Shown here: positions 16,557 to 27,300 of the stretch, piece after piece | How positions within the stretch are numbered: the first letter of the stretch is position 1 | Layout of the letters: the number at the start of each line of letters is the position of its first letter | Source: Riemerella anatipestifer_E | Lineage (GTDB): Bacteria > Bacteroidota > Bacteroidia > Flavobacteriales > Weeksellaceae | NCBI RefSeq assembly: GCF_009932355.1 | Contig: NZ_LEKU01000005.1 | Coordinates: 1-64,000 of the forward strand | Direction: 5' to 3' | Length of the DNA stretch: 64,000 nt | The notes under the pieces: generated by a model | Told to the model about the DNA's origin: nothing | What the model saw: only the letters and a program-made list of their open reading frames with translations | Databases searched by the model: none | Translations under genes and position numbers: made by a program

Positions 16557-17228
16557 ATGAAAATTAGTTTAGGAAAATTAAAAACCGTTACACTTGCTGC
16601 ATTAGCAGAGCGTTTGATTTCGGCATCTAAGAATGGAAACTATACCATTAGTATAAGCAACCACCCTTTGCTAAAGGCTCTGGAGGCGGAGTATAATTTG
16701 TACAAAGATTTGGTGGCAAAACAGTTGTATAGCGGCAAAGGGGCAGAGGTTGCCAAAGCCGATAAGGAGCGAGATAAGGTTTTTGTGGGTCTTAAGGTGT
16801 ATCTAAAAGCCTATGCGGCTCTGGACTTATTGCCAAACCAAGAGAAGGCGGTGGCGTTGTATGAGGTTTTTAAGCGTAATGATTTGAATTTGGATAAAAA
16901 GTCTTATGCAGACCAGTCGGTATTGCTTAACAAATTGCTCGCAGAACTAGATGCAGAACCCAATAAAACGGCTCTAAATACTCTTAATTTAACTCCTGTA
17001 TTTAATGATTTAAAAACGAAACAAGAAACATTTTCTAACCTCCTATCGGAACAAACCGAAGCGAATGCAACATTAAGACTAACTAAATCTGCTAGTGCCT
17101 TGCGTGGGGATATAGAAAAATCAATACGGAATTATATCAATTTGGTGTCGGCAATGCAATCCCAAGCGGAGTGGGCAGCTCTCTACAAAGAACTGAATGA
17201 GATTATAAAATCGGCTAAAAACGCTTAG
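16557..17228 (+). CDS. hypothetical protein, possibly DUF6261-like
   Basis: A 223-residue soluble, largely alpha-helical protein without signal or membrane segments. It begins MKISLGKLKTVTLAALAERLI and contains Ala/Leu/Lys-rich helices throughout (VFVGLKVYLKAYAALDLL, RKSYA-like turns, LVSAMQSQAEWAALYKEL). The pattern recalls Bacteroidota DUF6261 proteins, but I cannot verify it. Like the 8011 gene it stands alone next to an odd non-coding stretch, here the 41-bp repeats. It ends in a hairpin shared with the convergent ybeY. Confidence 0.75.
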   Translation: MKISLGKLKTVTLAALAERLISASKNGNYTISISNHPLLKALEAEYNLYKDLVAKQLYSGKGAEVAKADKERDKVFVGLKVYLKAYAALDLLPNQEKAVALYEVFKRNDLNLDKKSYADQSVLLNKLLAELDAEPNKTALNTLNLTPVFNDLKTKQETFSNLLSEQTEANATLRLTKSASALRGDIEKSIRNYINLVSAMQSQAEWAALYKELNEIIKSAKNA

Positions 17229-17245
17229 GGAAGTTTTTTTATTCT

Positions 17246-17284
17246 AAAATCACCTTAGTCCTAACGAGGGGCTAAGGTGGTTTT
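17246..17284. terminator. bidirectional hairpin overlapping the ybeY 3' end
   Basis: Thirteen-base stem 17246-17258 / 17272-17284 (AAAATCACCTTAG with CTAAGGTGGTTTT, one G:U pair), between the convergent 16557 gene and ybeY. The ybeY stop at 17261 lies in its loop. Confidence 0.75.
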
Positions 17285-17683
17285 GCTAAGGTAGAAATCC
17301 TCTTTTCCACGCATTGTTTTAATGTCTTCTTCTGTTTTGTCTTTATATCCGCAGAGATGCAGAACGCCGTGAGCTAATACTCTTAGAAATTCTGACTGGT
17401 AGTCTTTGGATAGGGTAGAGGCATTGTCTTTAATGCGTTCTACGGATACAAAAATATCGCCTGATATGGTGTTTCCTCTAACATAGTCAAAGGTAATAAT
17501 GTCGGTATAATAATCGTGTTGTAAATGCTCTTGATTTATCTTGAGGAGATACTCGTCATCACAGAATATGTAGTTTATCTTGCCTAGTTTTTTGTGTTCT
17601 GATAAGATGATTTGTTCTAACCATTTGCTGATGTCGGTAGATATACTAATGGGCTCTATTTCTTCAAAAAAGAATTGTATCAT
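17261..17683 (-). CDS. ybeY: endoribonuclease YbeY (16S rRNA maturation factor)
   Basis: A 140-residue metal-dependent RNase of the UPF0054 family, acting in 3' maturation of 16S rRNA and ribosome quality control. The diagnostic segment is LAHGVLHLCGYKDKTEED, which has the first two histidine ligands (HxxxH). The family's usual third His lies in a DH pair and is replaced here by KDK, a change I associate with Bacteroidota forms where an acidic residue can serve. DIITFDYVRGNTISGDIFVS is the other family block. The gene lies 14 bases beyond the patatin-BamA gene stop and probably ends a unit that is read divergently from 16557. Confidence 0.92.
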   Translation of the reverse strand: MIQFFFEEIEPISISTDISKWLEQIILSEHKKLGKINYIFCDDEYLLKINQEHLQHDYYTDIITFDYVRGNTISGDIFVSVERIKDNASTLSKDYQSEFLRVLAHGVLHLCGYKDKTEEDIKTMRGKEDFYLSKTTLAPR

Positions 17684-17697
17684 TTTTAATTAAGTTT

Positions 17698-19857
17698 TTA
17701 AAACCAATGTCCTAATATGACATTAAACATTCCTTTGTTTTTGTTTAGGGGATTACTGTAATTGATTTTTATTTGTCCAAAAGGCGATTTGTAACCCAAA
17801 GTAACACCTAATGATTTATCGGTTATTTTAACAATTTGGTTGAGATTTGTTTGGTCATATAAGTTAGCCAAAGAAAAATGTGTTGTTACAAAATAATTTT
17901 TCTTTAGACGAAATTGAAAATTATTGGAAACCGCTAAAAGATTGGGCGAGGATCGATCGCCAAAATAATATCCCGGCATTTGGACAAAATTACCTAATCG
18001 TTGTTCAAAAATACCACCGATACGGTAATGGTAAAAATGAGAAAGTTGATCGTAATTAGTTGTGAACCCTCCAAATAAATTGATGTTATAGGTAAACCAT
18101 GAAGCAAAAGGGAAATATATTCTTATATCGGCTTTGGTTTGTATAGGAGTAAGTTCGGAGTTGCTGTTGAATAGCTCAAGGATTTTTCCTTCGGCTTCTA
18201 AATAAAACCCTCTCGTCGGAAAGTTTTTATCGTCTTGGGTATCGCTTTTGATAAAAAGGTAAGGGTTAAAGGAATATTTGACTTTTGCGCCATCTACCGA
18301 AACGGTTGATTCGAAATAATCGTGGCTTATACCACCGCCTATTGCGTAGCGATCTTTCCATATGGAGTGGATGAATGCTTCGTTTCGGAACCATAGCCAT
18401 TGTTCGGTGGATGCGCCTTTGTTGTCTCTGAGATAGAGTTTCATTCCTGAGGCGTAAATGCCTAATCCCGGAATGTAGCCGTTATCCATAAAATAGTTGA
18501 AATAATACCGAGGGCGATCGCCTATGACAGCATCTAATGATACGGTAGAGTTGGGTAGTAGTAGTCTTCTGGCAGTGGCATTGATGAGTAGGCCGGTTTT
18601 AAATAACTCATCATAGTGTAATCCAAACTTTAAGTAATATCTGCTTTGGTCTTCATCTACTGTAACTTGGAGTATATTTTTCCCGTTGTTTTGAATGATG
18701 TCATAGTTAATGAGATTATAGTTGTTGGTAGCGTATAGCTTATCTACCATTTTATTGATACTTCCGTAAGTTTGTGGTGAAGGTGTTTTTAAATTCATCT
18801 TACCTTGTAAGTATGAACGACTAAATATTTTATTGTTCTTCACTTCCAAACTATCTATTTTGTAAATGTTAGAGTAAATAGGGTTAGATGCTACTCTTAG
18901 TTGGGTATGTTTTCGTTTAGGAAGTTTGGATAGTATATCAATGTATTTTTGAGCTTCTTCGTAGCCTAGTTTTAGTATTTTTTCTTTGTCTCCGTAGCTA
19001 GTGGCATTCATACCGTCTAGCTTTGGGTGTATGTTAATGTCAATGTATTGATATTGATTTTTAGTTTCATTCTGTATTCCAAAATCTATCACTTGGTTGA
19101 GGATACTAATAGCACTTTGTAAATCTTCTCTTTTAGCTAAACCTTGACTTAAATCTACTCCTATAATAATATCCATTCCTTTCTCTTTGAGAGGTTGTGC
19201 CGGGTAGTTGATGGTCATAGCCCCATCTATATAAAGGCTATCACCTATCTTAACGGGGTCCATAAGCGAAGGATAGGCAGAACTCGCCATAATAGCTTTA
19301 ATTAAATCTCCTTTTTCAAAGATTTTCATCTTACCACTTTCAAGGTTTGTGGTAACACACATAAATGGGATAGGAAGTTGAGAAAAATTTTCTACATTAG
19401 AAACATTTTTAAATAATTCTTTAAGCATATAAATGTTCTTCTGTCCCGTAGAAATAGCTTTAGGGAGTACATTTATTTTACCGTTTTTTATGGGTATATT
19501 CAGAAGATATTTATCTGTGGCTTTACTGAAAAAGGAAGTTTCCTTTCTATTTTTTTCGTTAGCGATGATGTCGTAAAAATCGGTATTGGTTATTATTTTC
19601 TCAATATCGTTTCCTGTATATCCAGAAGCATATAGTCCACCCACAATAGCCCCCATACTCGTCCCTGAGATATAATCTACCTTTACACCTAAAGAATCTA
19701 ACACCTTAAGAACCCCTACATGAGCAAAACCTTTGGCTCCGCCACCTGCTAAAACGAGCCCTATTTTTGGCTTTTTTGGAATATTCAGATTATCTTTTAC
19801 TTGCGATTTATAAGTAAAAAATGTTAATAGTAAACTCAGCCATAATACTTTTTTCAT
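17698..19857 (-). CDS. patatin-like phospholipase fused to a BamA-type outer-membrane barrel
   Basis: I start this at the ATG at 19857 (MKKVLWLSLLLTFFTYKSQ, a signal peptide) instead of an upstream Met that adds a non-signal extension; the protein is then 719 residues. The N-terminal domain is patatin: oxyanion AGGGAKGFAHVG, nucleophile GTSMG and catalytic DGAMTINYP. A POTRA-like stretch follows from about residue 350. The C-terminal half is a bacterial surface antigen (D15/BamA) barrel ending GMFNVILGHWF with terminal Phe. The whole resembles the PlpD/RssA-plus-barrel type Vd autotransporter family of outer-membrane lipases, with both Ser and Asp of the dyad present. Confidence 0.92.
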   Translation of the reverse strand: MKKVLWLSLLLTFFTYKSQVKDNLNIPKKPKIGLVLAGGGAKGFAHVGVLKVLDSLGVKVDYISGTSMGAIVGGLYASGYTGNDIEKIITNTDFYDIIANEKNRKETSFFSKATDKYLLNIPIKNGKINVLPKAISTGQKNIYMLKELFKNVSNVENFSQLPIPFMCVTTNLESGKMKIFEKGDLIKAIMASSAYPSLMDPVKIGDSLYIDGAMTINYPAQPLKEKGMDIIIGVDLSQGLAKREDLQSAISILNQVIDFGIQNETKNQYQYIDINIHPKLDGMNATSYGDKEKILKLGYEEAQKYIDILSKLPKRKHTQLRVASNPIYSNIYKIDSLEVKNNKIFSRSYLQGKMNLKTPSPQTYGSINKMVDKLYATNNYNLINYDIIQNNGKNILQVTVDEDQSRYYLKFGLHYDELFKTGLLINATARRLLLPNSTVSLDAVIGDRPRYYFNYFMDNGYIPGLGIYASGMKLYLRDNKGASTEQWLWFRNEAFIHSIWKDRYAIGGGISHDYFESTVSVDGAKVKYSFNPYLFIKSDTQDDKNFPTRGFYLEAEGKILELFNSNSELTPIQTKADIRIYFPFASWFTYNINLFGGFTTNYDQLSHFYHYRIGGIFEQRLGNFVQMPGYYFGDRSSPNLLAVSNNFQFRLKKNYFVTTHFSLANLYDQTNLNQIVKITDKSLGVTLGYKSPFGQIKINYSNPLNKNKGMFNVILGHWF

Positions 19858-19941
19858 AAGCATAAGGTTATGTGTTAAATAATAAACCAATGAACAAATA
19901 TAACAATATATCAACTAATAATTGAGGCAAAATAAAGTTTA

Positions 19942-19976
19942 CTTGTTTTAAAACTGGATAATTAGAATTAAATTTG
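19942..19976 (+). promoter_or_regulatory. probable promoter of the GHMP kinase gene
   Basis: CTTG at 19942-19945 and TAAATTTG at 19969-19976 fit the Bacteroidota -33/-7 pattern, with a spacing of 23. The ATG follows only four bases after the -7 box, implying an almost leaderless message. Confidence 0.5.
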
Positions 19977-19980
19977 CCTT

Positions 19981-20883
19981 ATGGAACATTATTTCTCACC
20001 AGGAAAACTACTCATCACTTCCGAGTATGTTGTTTTAGACGGTGCTAAAGCTTTGGCATTGCCAACCAAAATGGGGCAAGATTTATGGGTGGAAGAAAAA
20101 GAGGATAACAATGCTAAAATCTTTTGGGAAACTTATCATCAAAACCAGTTGTGGCTGTCTATAGAGATAGATTATCGTAAGTGGGAAATTATTTCTACCA
20201 ACTTAAAACCTAATGCAGACTTTATCCTAAAAGTATTAAAGTATCTGCAATCTATTTCGCTGGAAAAGTTTAAAAAAGGAGTTTCCTATCATATCAAAAC
20301 TAATCTTCAGTTTCCTGCCAATTATGGTTTAGGGAGTAGCTCTACACTAATGGCTAACTTAGCAAAGTGGGCAAAAACAGATGCATTTCTTCTTAACGAA
20401 AATACATTGGGAGGTAGTAGCTACGATGTGGCAGTGGCGTTAGAAGAGAAATCTATATTGTACCAACTAAAGCCCTTTAGGGAAGTTGTACCTGTGCATT
20501 TTTCACCTAAATTTAAAGACGATTTACTCTTTATACATTTAAACCAAAAGCAAGACAGTAGAGAAGGTATTGCTTTGTATAAGGCAAGGGAAAAATCTAA
20601 AAAGGATATAGCTTTTTTTTCAGAACTTACTGATGCAGTAATAAAAGCAGATGGTTTAGAAGAATTTTCAAAACTGATGATAGCACACGAGCAAAAACTT
20701 TCTGAATTTTTAGGGATACCTACGGCTAAAGAACTTTATTTTTCAGATTGTCCAGGATTTATAAAAAGTTTAGGAGCTTGGGGTGGAGATTTTATTATGG
20801 CTGAGAATTTTTCTGGAGCAAGGTCTTATTTTGAGGAGCAGGGTTTTTCTAATATTTTTAAATTTTCGGATATAATTTTATGA
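19981..20883 (+). CDS. GYDIA-type GHMP kinase (mevalonate-kinase-like)
   Basis: A 300-residue small-molecule kinase of the GHMP superfamily. The N-terminal substrate loop (SPGKLLITSEYVVLDGAKALALP) is typical of mevalonate-type kinases. The ATP-binding motif is PANYGLGSSSTLMANLA around residue 110-125. The GSSYDVAVAL block corresponds to the GYDIA signature of a Bacteroidota subfamily. These are thought to belong to the mevalonate/isoprenoid route or a related sugar/lipid pathway; the exact substrate is not established. It has its own promoter, with no other mevalonate gene in the window. Confidence 0.85.
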   Translation: MEHYFSPGKLLITSEYVVLDGAKALALPTKMGQDLWVEEKEDNNAKIFWETYHQNQLWLSIEIDYRKWEIISTNLKPNADFILKVLKYLQSISLEKFKKGVSYHIKTNLQFPANYGLGSSSTLMANLAKWAKTDAFLLNENTLGGSSYDVAVALEEKSILYQLKPFREVVPVHFSPKFKDDLLFIHLNQKQDSREGIALYKAREKSKKDIAFFSELTDAVIKADGLEEFSKLMIAHEQKLSEFLGIPTAKELYFSDCPGFIKSLGAWGGDFIMAENFSGARSYFEEQGFSNIFKFSDIIL

Positions 20884-20962
20884 TAATCAGTGTTTTATTT
20901 TTAAGTTGTGATTTCTGACTAATATCATTATCTTTAACGCACTATTCCTCTAGGAGAATAAG

Positions 20963-20970
20963 TAAATTTG
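20963..20970 (+). promoter_or_regulatory. -7 element of the pckA promoter
   Basis: TAAATTTG matches the Bacteroidota -7 consensus, 46 bases ahead of the pckA ATG. No convincing -33 box was found. Confidence 0.45.
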
Positions 20971-21016
20971 TAAGCCGAAAAATAAAACCATAATTTATAT
21001 ATAATTAATATCACCT

Positions 21017-22621
21017 ATGAAAAATTTAAAAATTATCCAAGAGTTGCACAATTTGGGGATTACAGGTTACCATGAAGTAGTGTATAATCCTAGTTATGAA
21101 GAGCTTTACAAAGCAGAGGTTTCTGACAAGAACAAAGGCTTTGAGAAAGGAGCTCAAACAGAATCAGGAGCGGTAGCTGTTAAAACAGGAATTTTTACAG
21201 GGAGATCCCCTAAGGATAGGTACATCGTATTAGATGATATTACTAAAGATACAATACACTGGGACGGTAATGTTAACAGACCTACTTCTCCAGAAGTTTT
21301 TGCACATTGTAAAGATTTAGTTCTTAAGCAACTTTCTACATCTAAAAAACTTTATGTGGTAGATGCTTTCTGCGGAACTAACCCTGATACTAGACTTAAA
21401 GTAAGATTTGTAATGGAGGTGGCTTGGCAAGCACACTTTGTTACCAATATGTTCATTAGACCATCTGTTCACGAGTTAGAAAACTTCGGAGAGCCTGATT
21501 TTGTTGTGATGAACGGTTCTAAAACTACTAACCCTGATTGGGAAAAACAAGGTCTAAACTCTGAAAACTTTGTGATGTTTAACCTTACAGAAAAAATCCA
21601 AATCATAGGAGGTACTTGGTACGGTGGAGAGATGAAAAAAGGTATGTTCGCGATGATGAACTACTACCTACCACTTAAAGGTATGGCATCTATGCACTGT
21701 TCTGCCAATGTAGGAGAGAAAGGAGATGTAGCGTTATTCTTTGGTCTTTCAGGAACAGGTAAAACAACGCTTTCTGCAGACCCGAAAAGATACCTAATAG
21801 GTGATGATGAGCACGGTTGGGATAACAACGGAGTATTCAACTATGAAGGAGGTTGCTACGCTAAAGTTATCGACCTTACAGAGGAGAAAGAACCAGACAT
21901 CTTTAGAGCAATTAAGAGAGACGCTTTATTAGAGAATGTTGTGGTAAATGAATACGGTGAGATAGATTATAAAGACGGTTCTATTACAGAAAATACTAGA
22001 GTTTCTTACCCTATCTATCATATCAATAAGATAGTACTTCCTTCTAAAGCAGGACATGCTAGCAAGATTATATATCTATCAGCTGATGCTTTTGGAGTAT
22101 TACCTCCAGTATCTATACTTTCAGAAGACCAAGCACAATATCACTTCTTGTGTGGATATACTTCTAAGTTAGCAGGAACAGAGAGAGGTATCACAGAACC
22201 TACACCTTCGTTTTCGCCAGCGTTTGGGGAAGCATTCCTTACTTTACACCCAACAATGTACTCTAAAACATTGATTAGTAAAATGAAAGAGCACGGTGCT
22301 AAGGCTTATTTAGTAAACACTGGGTGGAATGGTACAGGTAAGAGAATTTCATTAAAAGATACAAGAGCTATCATTGATGCTATTTTAGATGGTTCTATAG
22401 ATAATGCTCTTAAGAGCGTAGTTCCTGTAATGAATTTAGAAATTCCTACTTCGTTACCTAATGTTTCTGAAGGTATCCTAGACCCAAGAGATACTTATGC
22501 TACACCAGCAGAATGGGAAGAAAAAGCAAAATCTCTAGCAGCTAAGTATATTAAGAATTTTGAACAATATACAGATACTGAAGAAGGTAAGAGATTAGTA
22601 GCGGCAGGACCTCAGTTATAA
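21017..22621 (+). CDS. pckA: phosphoenolpyruvate carboxykinase (ATP)
   Basis: A 534-residue gluconeogenic enzyme converting oxaloacetate and ATP to PEP, CO2 and ADP. The kinase-1a P-loop GLSGTGKTTLSADP is near residue 250. It is followed by LIGDDEHGWDNNGVFNYEGG with the metal-binding Asp pair. Upstream is the substrate-binding FTGRSPKDRYIV. All are intact and the length matches the ATP-dependent family. It is a single-gene unit with its own -7 element and a downstream hairpin. Confidence 0.97.
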   Translation: MKNLKIIQELHNLGITGYHEVVYNPSYEELYKAEVSDKNKGFEKGAQTESGAVAVKTGIFTGRSPKDRYIVLDDITKDTIHWDGNVNRPTSPEVFAHCKDLVLKQLSTSKKLYVVDAFCGTNPDTRLKVRFVMEVAWQAHFVTNMFIRPSVHELENFGEPDFVVMNGSKTTNPDWEKQGLNSENFVMFNLTEKIQIIGGTWYGGEMKKGMFAMMNYYLPLKGMASMHCSANVGEKGDVALFFGLSGTGKTTLSADPKRYLIGDDEHGWDNNGVFNYEGGCYAKVIDLTEEKEPDIFRAIKRDALLENVVVNEYGEIDYKDGSITENTRVSYPIYHINKIVLPSKAGHASKIIYLSADAFGVLPPVSILSEDQAQYHFLCGYTSKLAGTERGITEPTPSFSPAFGEAFLTLHPTMYSKTLISKMKEHGAKAYLVNTGWNGTGKRISLKDTRAIIDAILDGSIDNALKSVVPVMNLEIPTSLPNVSEGILDPRDTYATPAEWEEKAKSLAAKYIKNFEQYTDTEEGKRLVAAGPQL

Positions 22622-22643
22622 TCTTACTGAAAATATTTTGAAT

Positions 22644-22679
22644 AAAATAGAGTGCTAATTTAATTTGGCACTCTATTTT
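22644..22679 (+). terminator. pckA terminator
   Basis: Twelve-base stem AAAATAGAGTGC (22644-22655) pairs with 22668-22679, which ends in TTTT. Confidence 0.85.
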
Positions 22680-22772
22680 CTTATCACAAGGTATCAATAG
22701 GTAATTATAATATGTTAAAGTTTGTTAATACACATTGTAATAAGAAATCTCTAATTACCTTTGCCCACTGAA

Positions 22773-23141
22773 ATGAAAAAGTATTTAGCCCTTTTATTAG
22801 TAGTTTTGATTACTTTATTTTCCTCTTGGAAAATAGAGGCAAACTCTATGAAGTTACCACTTGGTAAAGAGGTAGGTACAACATTGGCTAAATTTTCTAA
22901 AAAGCATACATCTCTTATTGAGAAAGATTTATCTGAGGATACGGCTAGCTTAATAGCTTCTTTAAACGAGATAGATGAAGACTTTAGTTCTATTATTTCT
23001 AGTATTATTAAGGAAGTTATTTTTTATTTCATACTCTCTATAGCTCTCTTTAAGGTAGCTAAAATACTGTACAGAGACACTTCTGTTTTTTCCTATCTAA
23101 AGGTAAAACGCTATATTTTCATTCGTTCTATTAGAATTTGA
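22773..23141 (+). CDS. small membrane protein of unknown function
   Basis: A 122-residue protein started at the ATG at 22773, which begins a signal-like helix (MKKYLALLLVVLITLFSSWKI), rather than at the TTG four codons upstream. A second hydrophobic segment (FYFILSIALFKVAKILY) lies near residue 95. The segment between is polar and Ser/Glu-rich, and the tail is basic (YLKVKRYIFIRSIRI). No family is recognised. It is separated by 127 bases from the efflux operon, and a regulatory link is not evident. Confidence 0.65.
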   Translation: MKKYLALLLVVLITLFSSWKIEANSMKLPLGKEVGTTLAKFSKKHTSLIEKDLSEDTASLIASLNEIDEDFSSIISSIIKEVIFYFILSIALFKVAKILYRDTSVFSYLKVKRYIFIRSIRI

Positions 23142-23268
23142 TTTGTTTTTTTATTGCAAAATTATGGTGTATCTCTGCTTATAGTCAATAGTTTAGATGC
23201 ATTAATCTCTTATCAAATTATGGTTTGGTAAGTACTACAATTTTCTAATGACTTAACAAATTAACGAA

Positions 23269-24351
23269 ATGAATAAAATCACACTTTTATCAGTACTAAT
23301 AATTTTAAATCTATCCTCTTGCAAATCAGAAGATAAAGATAAAAAAGAGGAGATGCCTGTTTATCCTGTAACTCAACCTCTAAAAATGGATACCAATATA
23401 TCCAAAGATTTTGTAGCTCAAATACAATCCCAAAAAAACATAGAAGTAAGAGCTCAAGGAAAGGGGTTTTTGGATAAAATCTATGTAGACGAAGGTCAGT
23501 ATGTTAAAGCAGGACAAGTTCTGTTCAGAATAATGCCACAAGTCTATGAGGCTGAATTCATGAAAACAAGAGCTGAGGTAGAACAAGCTAGAATAGAATA
23601 CCAAAACGCAAGTATTTTGGCTGGGAATAATATTGTTTCCAAAAATGAAAAAGCTTTGGCTAAAGCTAAACTAGATGCCGCGAGTGCAGAAATGAGAATG
23701 GCTCAGTTACATTTGTCTTTTACCACTATCAGAGCACCATTTTCTGGGGTTATCAATAGAATTCCTCTCAAATTAGGAAGTCTTATAGAAGAAGGAGATT
23801 TATTAACGAGTCTTTCAGATAATACCAATGTCTATGCTTATTTTAATGTTTCTGAACCAGAATATTTGAGTTATCAAACCAATGCTGATGAGAGAAGCAA
23901 GCAGCAAGTAACTCTAGTTATGGCAAATGGTCAAGAGCACCCAGAGAAAGGTTTTATCCAAAATATAGAAGGAGAGTTTAATAACGAAACAGGTAACATA
24001 GCCTTCCGTGCTAAGTTTCCTAACTCGGATTTGCTTTTAAGAAACGGACAAACAGGAAAAGTAAGAATGGAGATTCCTGTGAAGAATGCACTTATTATCC
24101 CACAAAAGGCAACCTATGAAATTCAGGATCAGAAATATGTTTTTGTTGTAGATAAGAATGGTAAAGTAGAATCTAAAAATATTAAAGTTACTTATTCTTT
24201 ACCAGATATTTATGTGGTAAGTTCAGGGCTTTCTGCAGGTGACAAAATATTATTAGAAGGAGTACAAAAGGTAAGAGATAATGATGTTGTAAAAACTCAG
24301 TTTCAAAATCCTAAAGAGATATTAAAAACTCTAAAACTTAATGCCAACTAA
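23269..24351 (+). CDS. RND efflux periplasmic adaptor (membrane fusion protein)
   Basis: A 360-residue AcrA/MexA-type adaptor. It has a lipoprotein signal (LNLSSC, Cys18), then the first lipoyl half (QKNIEVRAQGKGFLDKIYV...GQYVKAGQVLF), a helical hairpin around residues 105-145, the second lipoyl half (TTIRAPFSGVINRI) and the beta-barrel/membrane-proximal domain. It links the inner-membrane pump to the outer-membrane channel. First of three genes, with 11 bases to the pump gene. Confidence 0.93.
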   Translation: MNKITLLSVLIILNLSSCKSEDKDKKEEMPVYPVTQPLKMDTNISKDFVAQIQSQKNIEVRAQGKGFLDKIYVDEGQYVKAGQVLFRIMPQVYEAEFMKTRAEVEQARIEYQNASILAGNNIVSKNEKALAKAKLDAASAEMRMAQLHLSFTTIRAPFSGVINRIPLKLGSLIEEGDLLTSLSDNTNVYAYFNVSEPEYLSYQTNADERSKQQVTLVMANGQEHPEKGFIQNIEGEFNNETGNIAFRAKFPNSDLLLRNGQTGKVRMEIPVKNALIIPQKATYEIQDQKYVFVVDKNGKVESKNIKVTYSLPDIYVVSSGLSAGDKILLEGVQKVRDNDVVKTQFQNPKEILKTLKLNAN

Positions 24352-24362
24352 AATATTAAGCT

Positions 24363-27300
24363 ATGTTTAAAACATTCATAAAGAGACCTGTACTATCAAT
24401 AGTAATTTCTCTTATCATAGTATTTTTGGGGGTATTATCTTTATTAAGCTTACCTATTACCCAATTTCCGTCTATCTCGCCACCTAAAGTAAATATTACG
24501 GCAGAATATCCAGGTGCCAATAATGAACTTTTGGTAAAATCAGTAGTAATCCCTTTAGAACAAGCTCTAAATGGGGTGCAAGGTATGAAATACATTACCT
24601 CTGATGCAGGGAATGATGGGGTAGCCTCCATACAAGTAGTTTTTAATTTGGGTACAGACCCTAACTTAGCTGCTGTAAATGTGCAGAATAGAGTTTCTTC
24701 AGCCATTAACAAATTACCTCCTTTGGTGGTACGAGAAGGGGTTAAAATTACGAGAGAAGAACCTAATATGCTGATGTATGTTAATCTCTATAGTGATGAC
24801 CCTAAAGCCGACCAAAAGTTTTTATTCAATTATGCAGATATTAACATTCTTCCAGAGTTAAGAAGGGTTAATGGTGTTGGGTTTGCTGATATACTTGGAA
24901 CCAGAGAGTATGCGATGCGTATTTGGCTAAAACCTGATAGGCTTACTGCATATAATATTTCTACTGATGAGGTGATGGAAGCGCTTAGTTCTCAAAGTTT
25001 AGAAGCTTCTCCAGGTAGAACAGGAGAAAGTTCTGGGAAGCGTTCACAAGCATTTGAGTATGTACTAAAGTATCCTGGGCGTTTTGATAATGAAAAAGAC
25101 TATGGTAATATCATTGTAAAAGCAAATTCTAATGGAGAGTTTGTGAGATTGAAAGATGTAGCAGATGTAGAATTCGGAAGTTCAATGTATGATATTTACT
25201 CTACTCTTAATGGTAAACCTTCTGCAGCAATTACAATTAAGCAATCTTATGGTTCTAATGCCAGTGAGGTAATTAAAAATGTAAAAACACTGTTAGAAGA
25301 ACTCAATAAGACCTCTTTCCCTAAAGGAATGCATTATGAGATAAGTTATGATGTTTCTCGTTTCTTAGACGCCTCTATGGAGAAGGTAGTTCATACCTTA
25401 TTCGAAGCCTTTGTATTAGTAGGGATAGTTGTTTTTATCTTTTTGGGTGATTGGCGTTCCACACTTATACCGGCGTTGGCAGTACCAGTGTCTTTAATAG
25501 GTGCTTTTGCAGTGATGTCCTCCTTTGGGATAACGGTAAATATGATTACCCTTTTTGCATTGGTGATGGCGATAGGTGTGGTAGTAGATGATGCCATTGT
25601 TGTTATAGAAGCTGTACACGCAAAGATGGAAGAAAAGCACTTATCACCACTGGAAGCTACGCAAGAAGCAATGGGAGAAATAAGTGGAGCTATTATAGCA
25701 ATTACTTTGGTTATGGCAGCGGTATTTATTCCTGTGGCGTTTATGAGTGGTCCTGTAGGAGTATTTTATCGACAGTTTTCTATCACTATGGCATCGTCTA
25801 TTATACTTTCTGGGATAGTAGCTCTTACACTTACGCCAGCATTATGTGCTTTAATTCTTAAAAATAATCATGGTAAAGAGAGAAAGAAGACGCCTATCAA
25901 TAGATTTATAGATGGGTTTAATAGAGTATTTGCCAAAGGAACAAAAAGATATGAAAACCTTTTGTATAAGACTGTAAGTAAAAAATGGATTACATTAGGC
26001 GGATTATCAGTATTTTGTTTTCTTGTATATTTCCTTAATAATGGGCTTCCGTCAGGATTTATACCTAACGAAGACCAAGGGATGATTTATGCCATTGTGC
26101 AAACACCTCCAGGCTCTACCATAGAAAGAACCAACCAACAGGCTCTAAAAATACAGAAAATAGCAGAAGGAATAGATGGGGTAAAATCTGTATCATCATT
26201 AGCTGGATATGAAATTTTATCCGAAGGTACAGGGGCTAACTCAGGAACTTGTCTAATCAACCTTAAAAATTGGGACGAAAGAGATAAATCTGCCACTGAA
26301 ATTATAGAAGAATTAGAGGAAAAATGTAAAGATATAGGAGGTTCTAATATTGAGTTTTTCCAACCACCTTCTATACCAGGTTATGGTGCAGCAGGAGGAT
26401 TTGAATTGAGATTGCTGGATAAAACAGGAAGTAACGATTATGCCAAAATGGAAGAGGTCAGTCGTAACTTTGTAAAGGAGCTAAGTAAAAGACCAGAACT
26501 GGCGTCTGTATTTACATTTTATTCTGCTAGTTTCCCTCAATATATGTTGAGAGTAGATAATGACATTGCAGAACAAAAAGGAGTAAGTATAGGTAATGCA
26601 ATGGATAATCTATCCACTCTAATAGGGTCTAACTACGAAACAGGATTTATCCGTTTTGGTAAGCCTTATAAGGTTATTGTTCAGGCTGCACCTCAGTACA
26701 GAGCTTTACCTCAGGATATTATGAATCTTTATGTTAAAAACGATAAAGAAGAAATGGTACCTTACTCAGATTTTATGCATATGGAGAAAGTTTATGGTAT
26801 GAGTGAGATTACGAGACATAATATGTACAATTCTGCACAGATAAGTGGCTATCCTTCGGAAGGTTACAGTAGTGGACAAGCCATAGAAGCTATAAAAGAA
26901 ACAGCAGATAAAACCCTGCCTAGAGGTTATGGGATAGATTGGGCTGGGATATCCAAAGATGAGGTAGGTAGAGGTAATGAGGCGGTTTACATATTTCTAA
27001 TTTGTTTAGGATTTGTATATCTCATATTATCAGCTCAGTATGAGAGTTTTATTCTCCCATTGCCTGTAATATTGTGCTTACCGGCGGGTATTTTTGGAGC
27101 GTTTTTATTCCTTAAACTTTTTGGTTTAGAAAATAATATCTATGCACAAGTTGCCTTAGTAATGTTGATAGGTTTATTGGGTAAAAATGCAGTACTTATA
27201 GTAGAATATGCAGTGCAGAGAAAAAATGAAGGAGCTACAATATTGAAAGCGGCTATAGAAGGAGCTGTAACGCGTTTTCGTCCTATTTTAATGACATCTT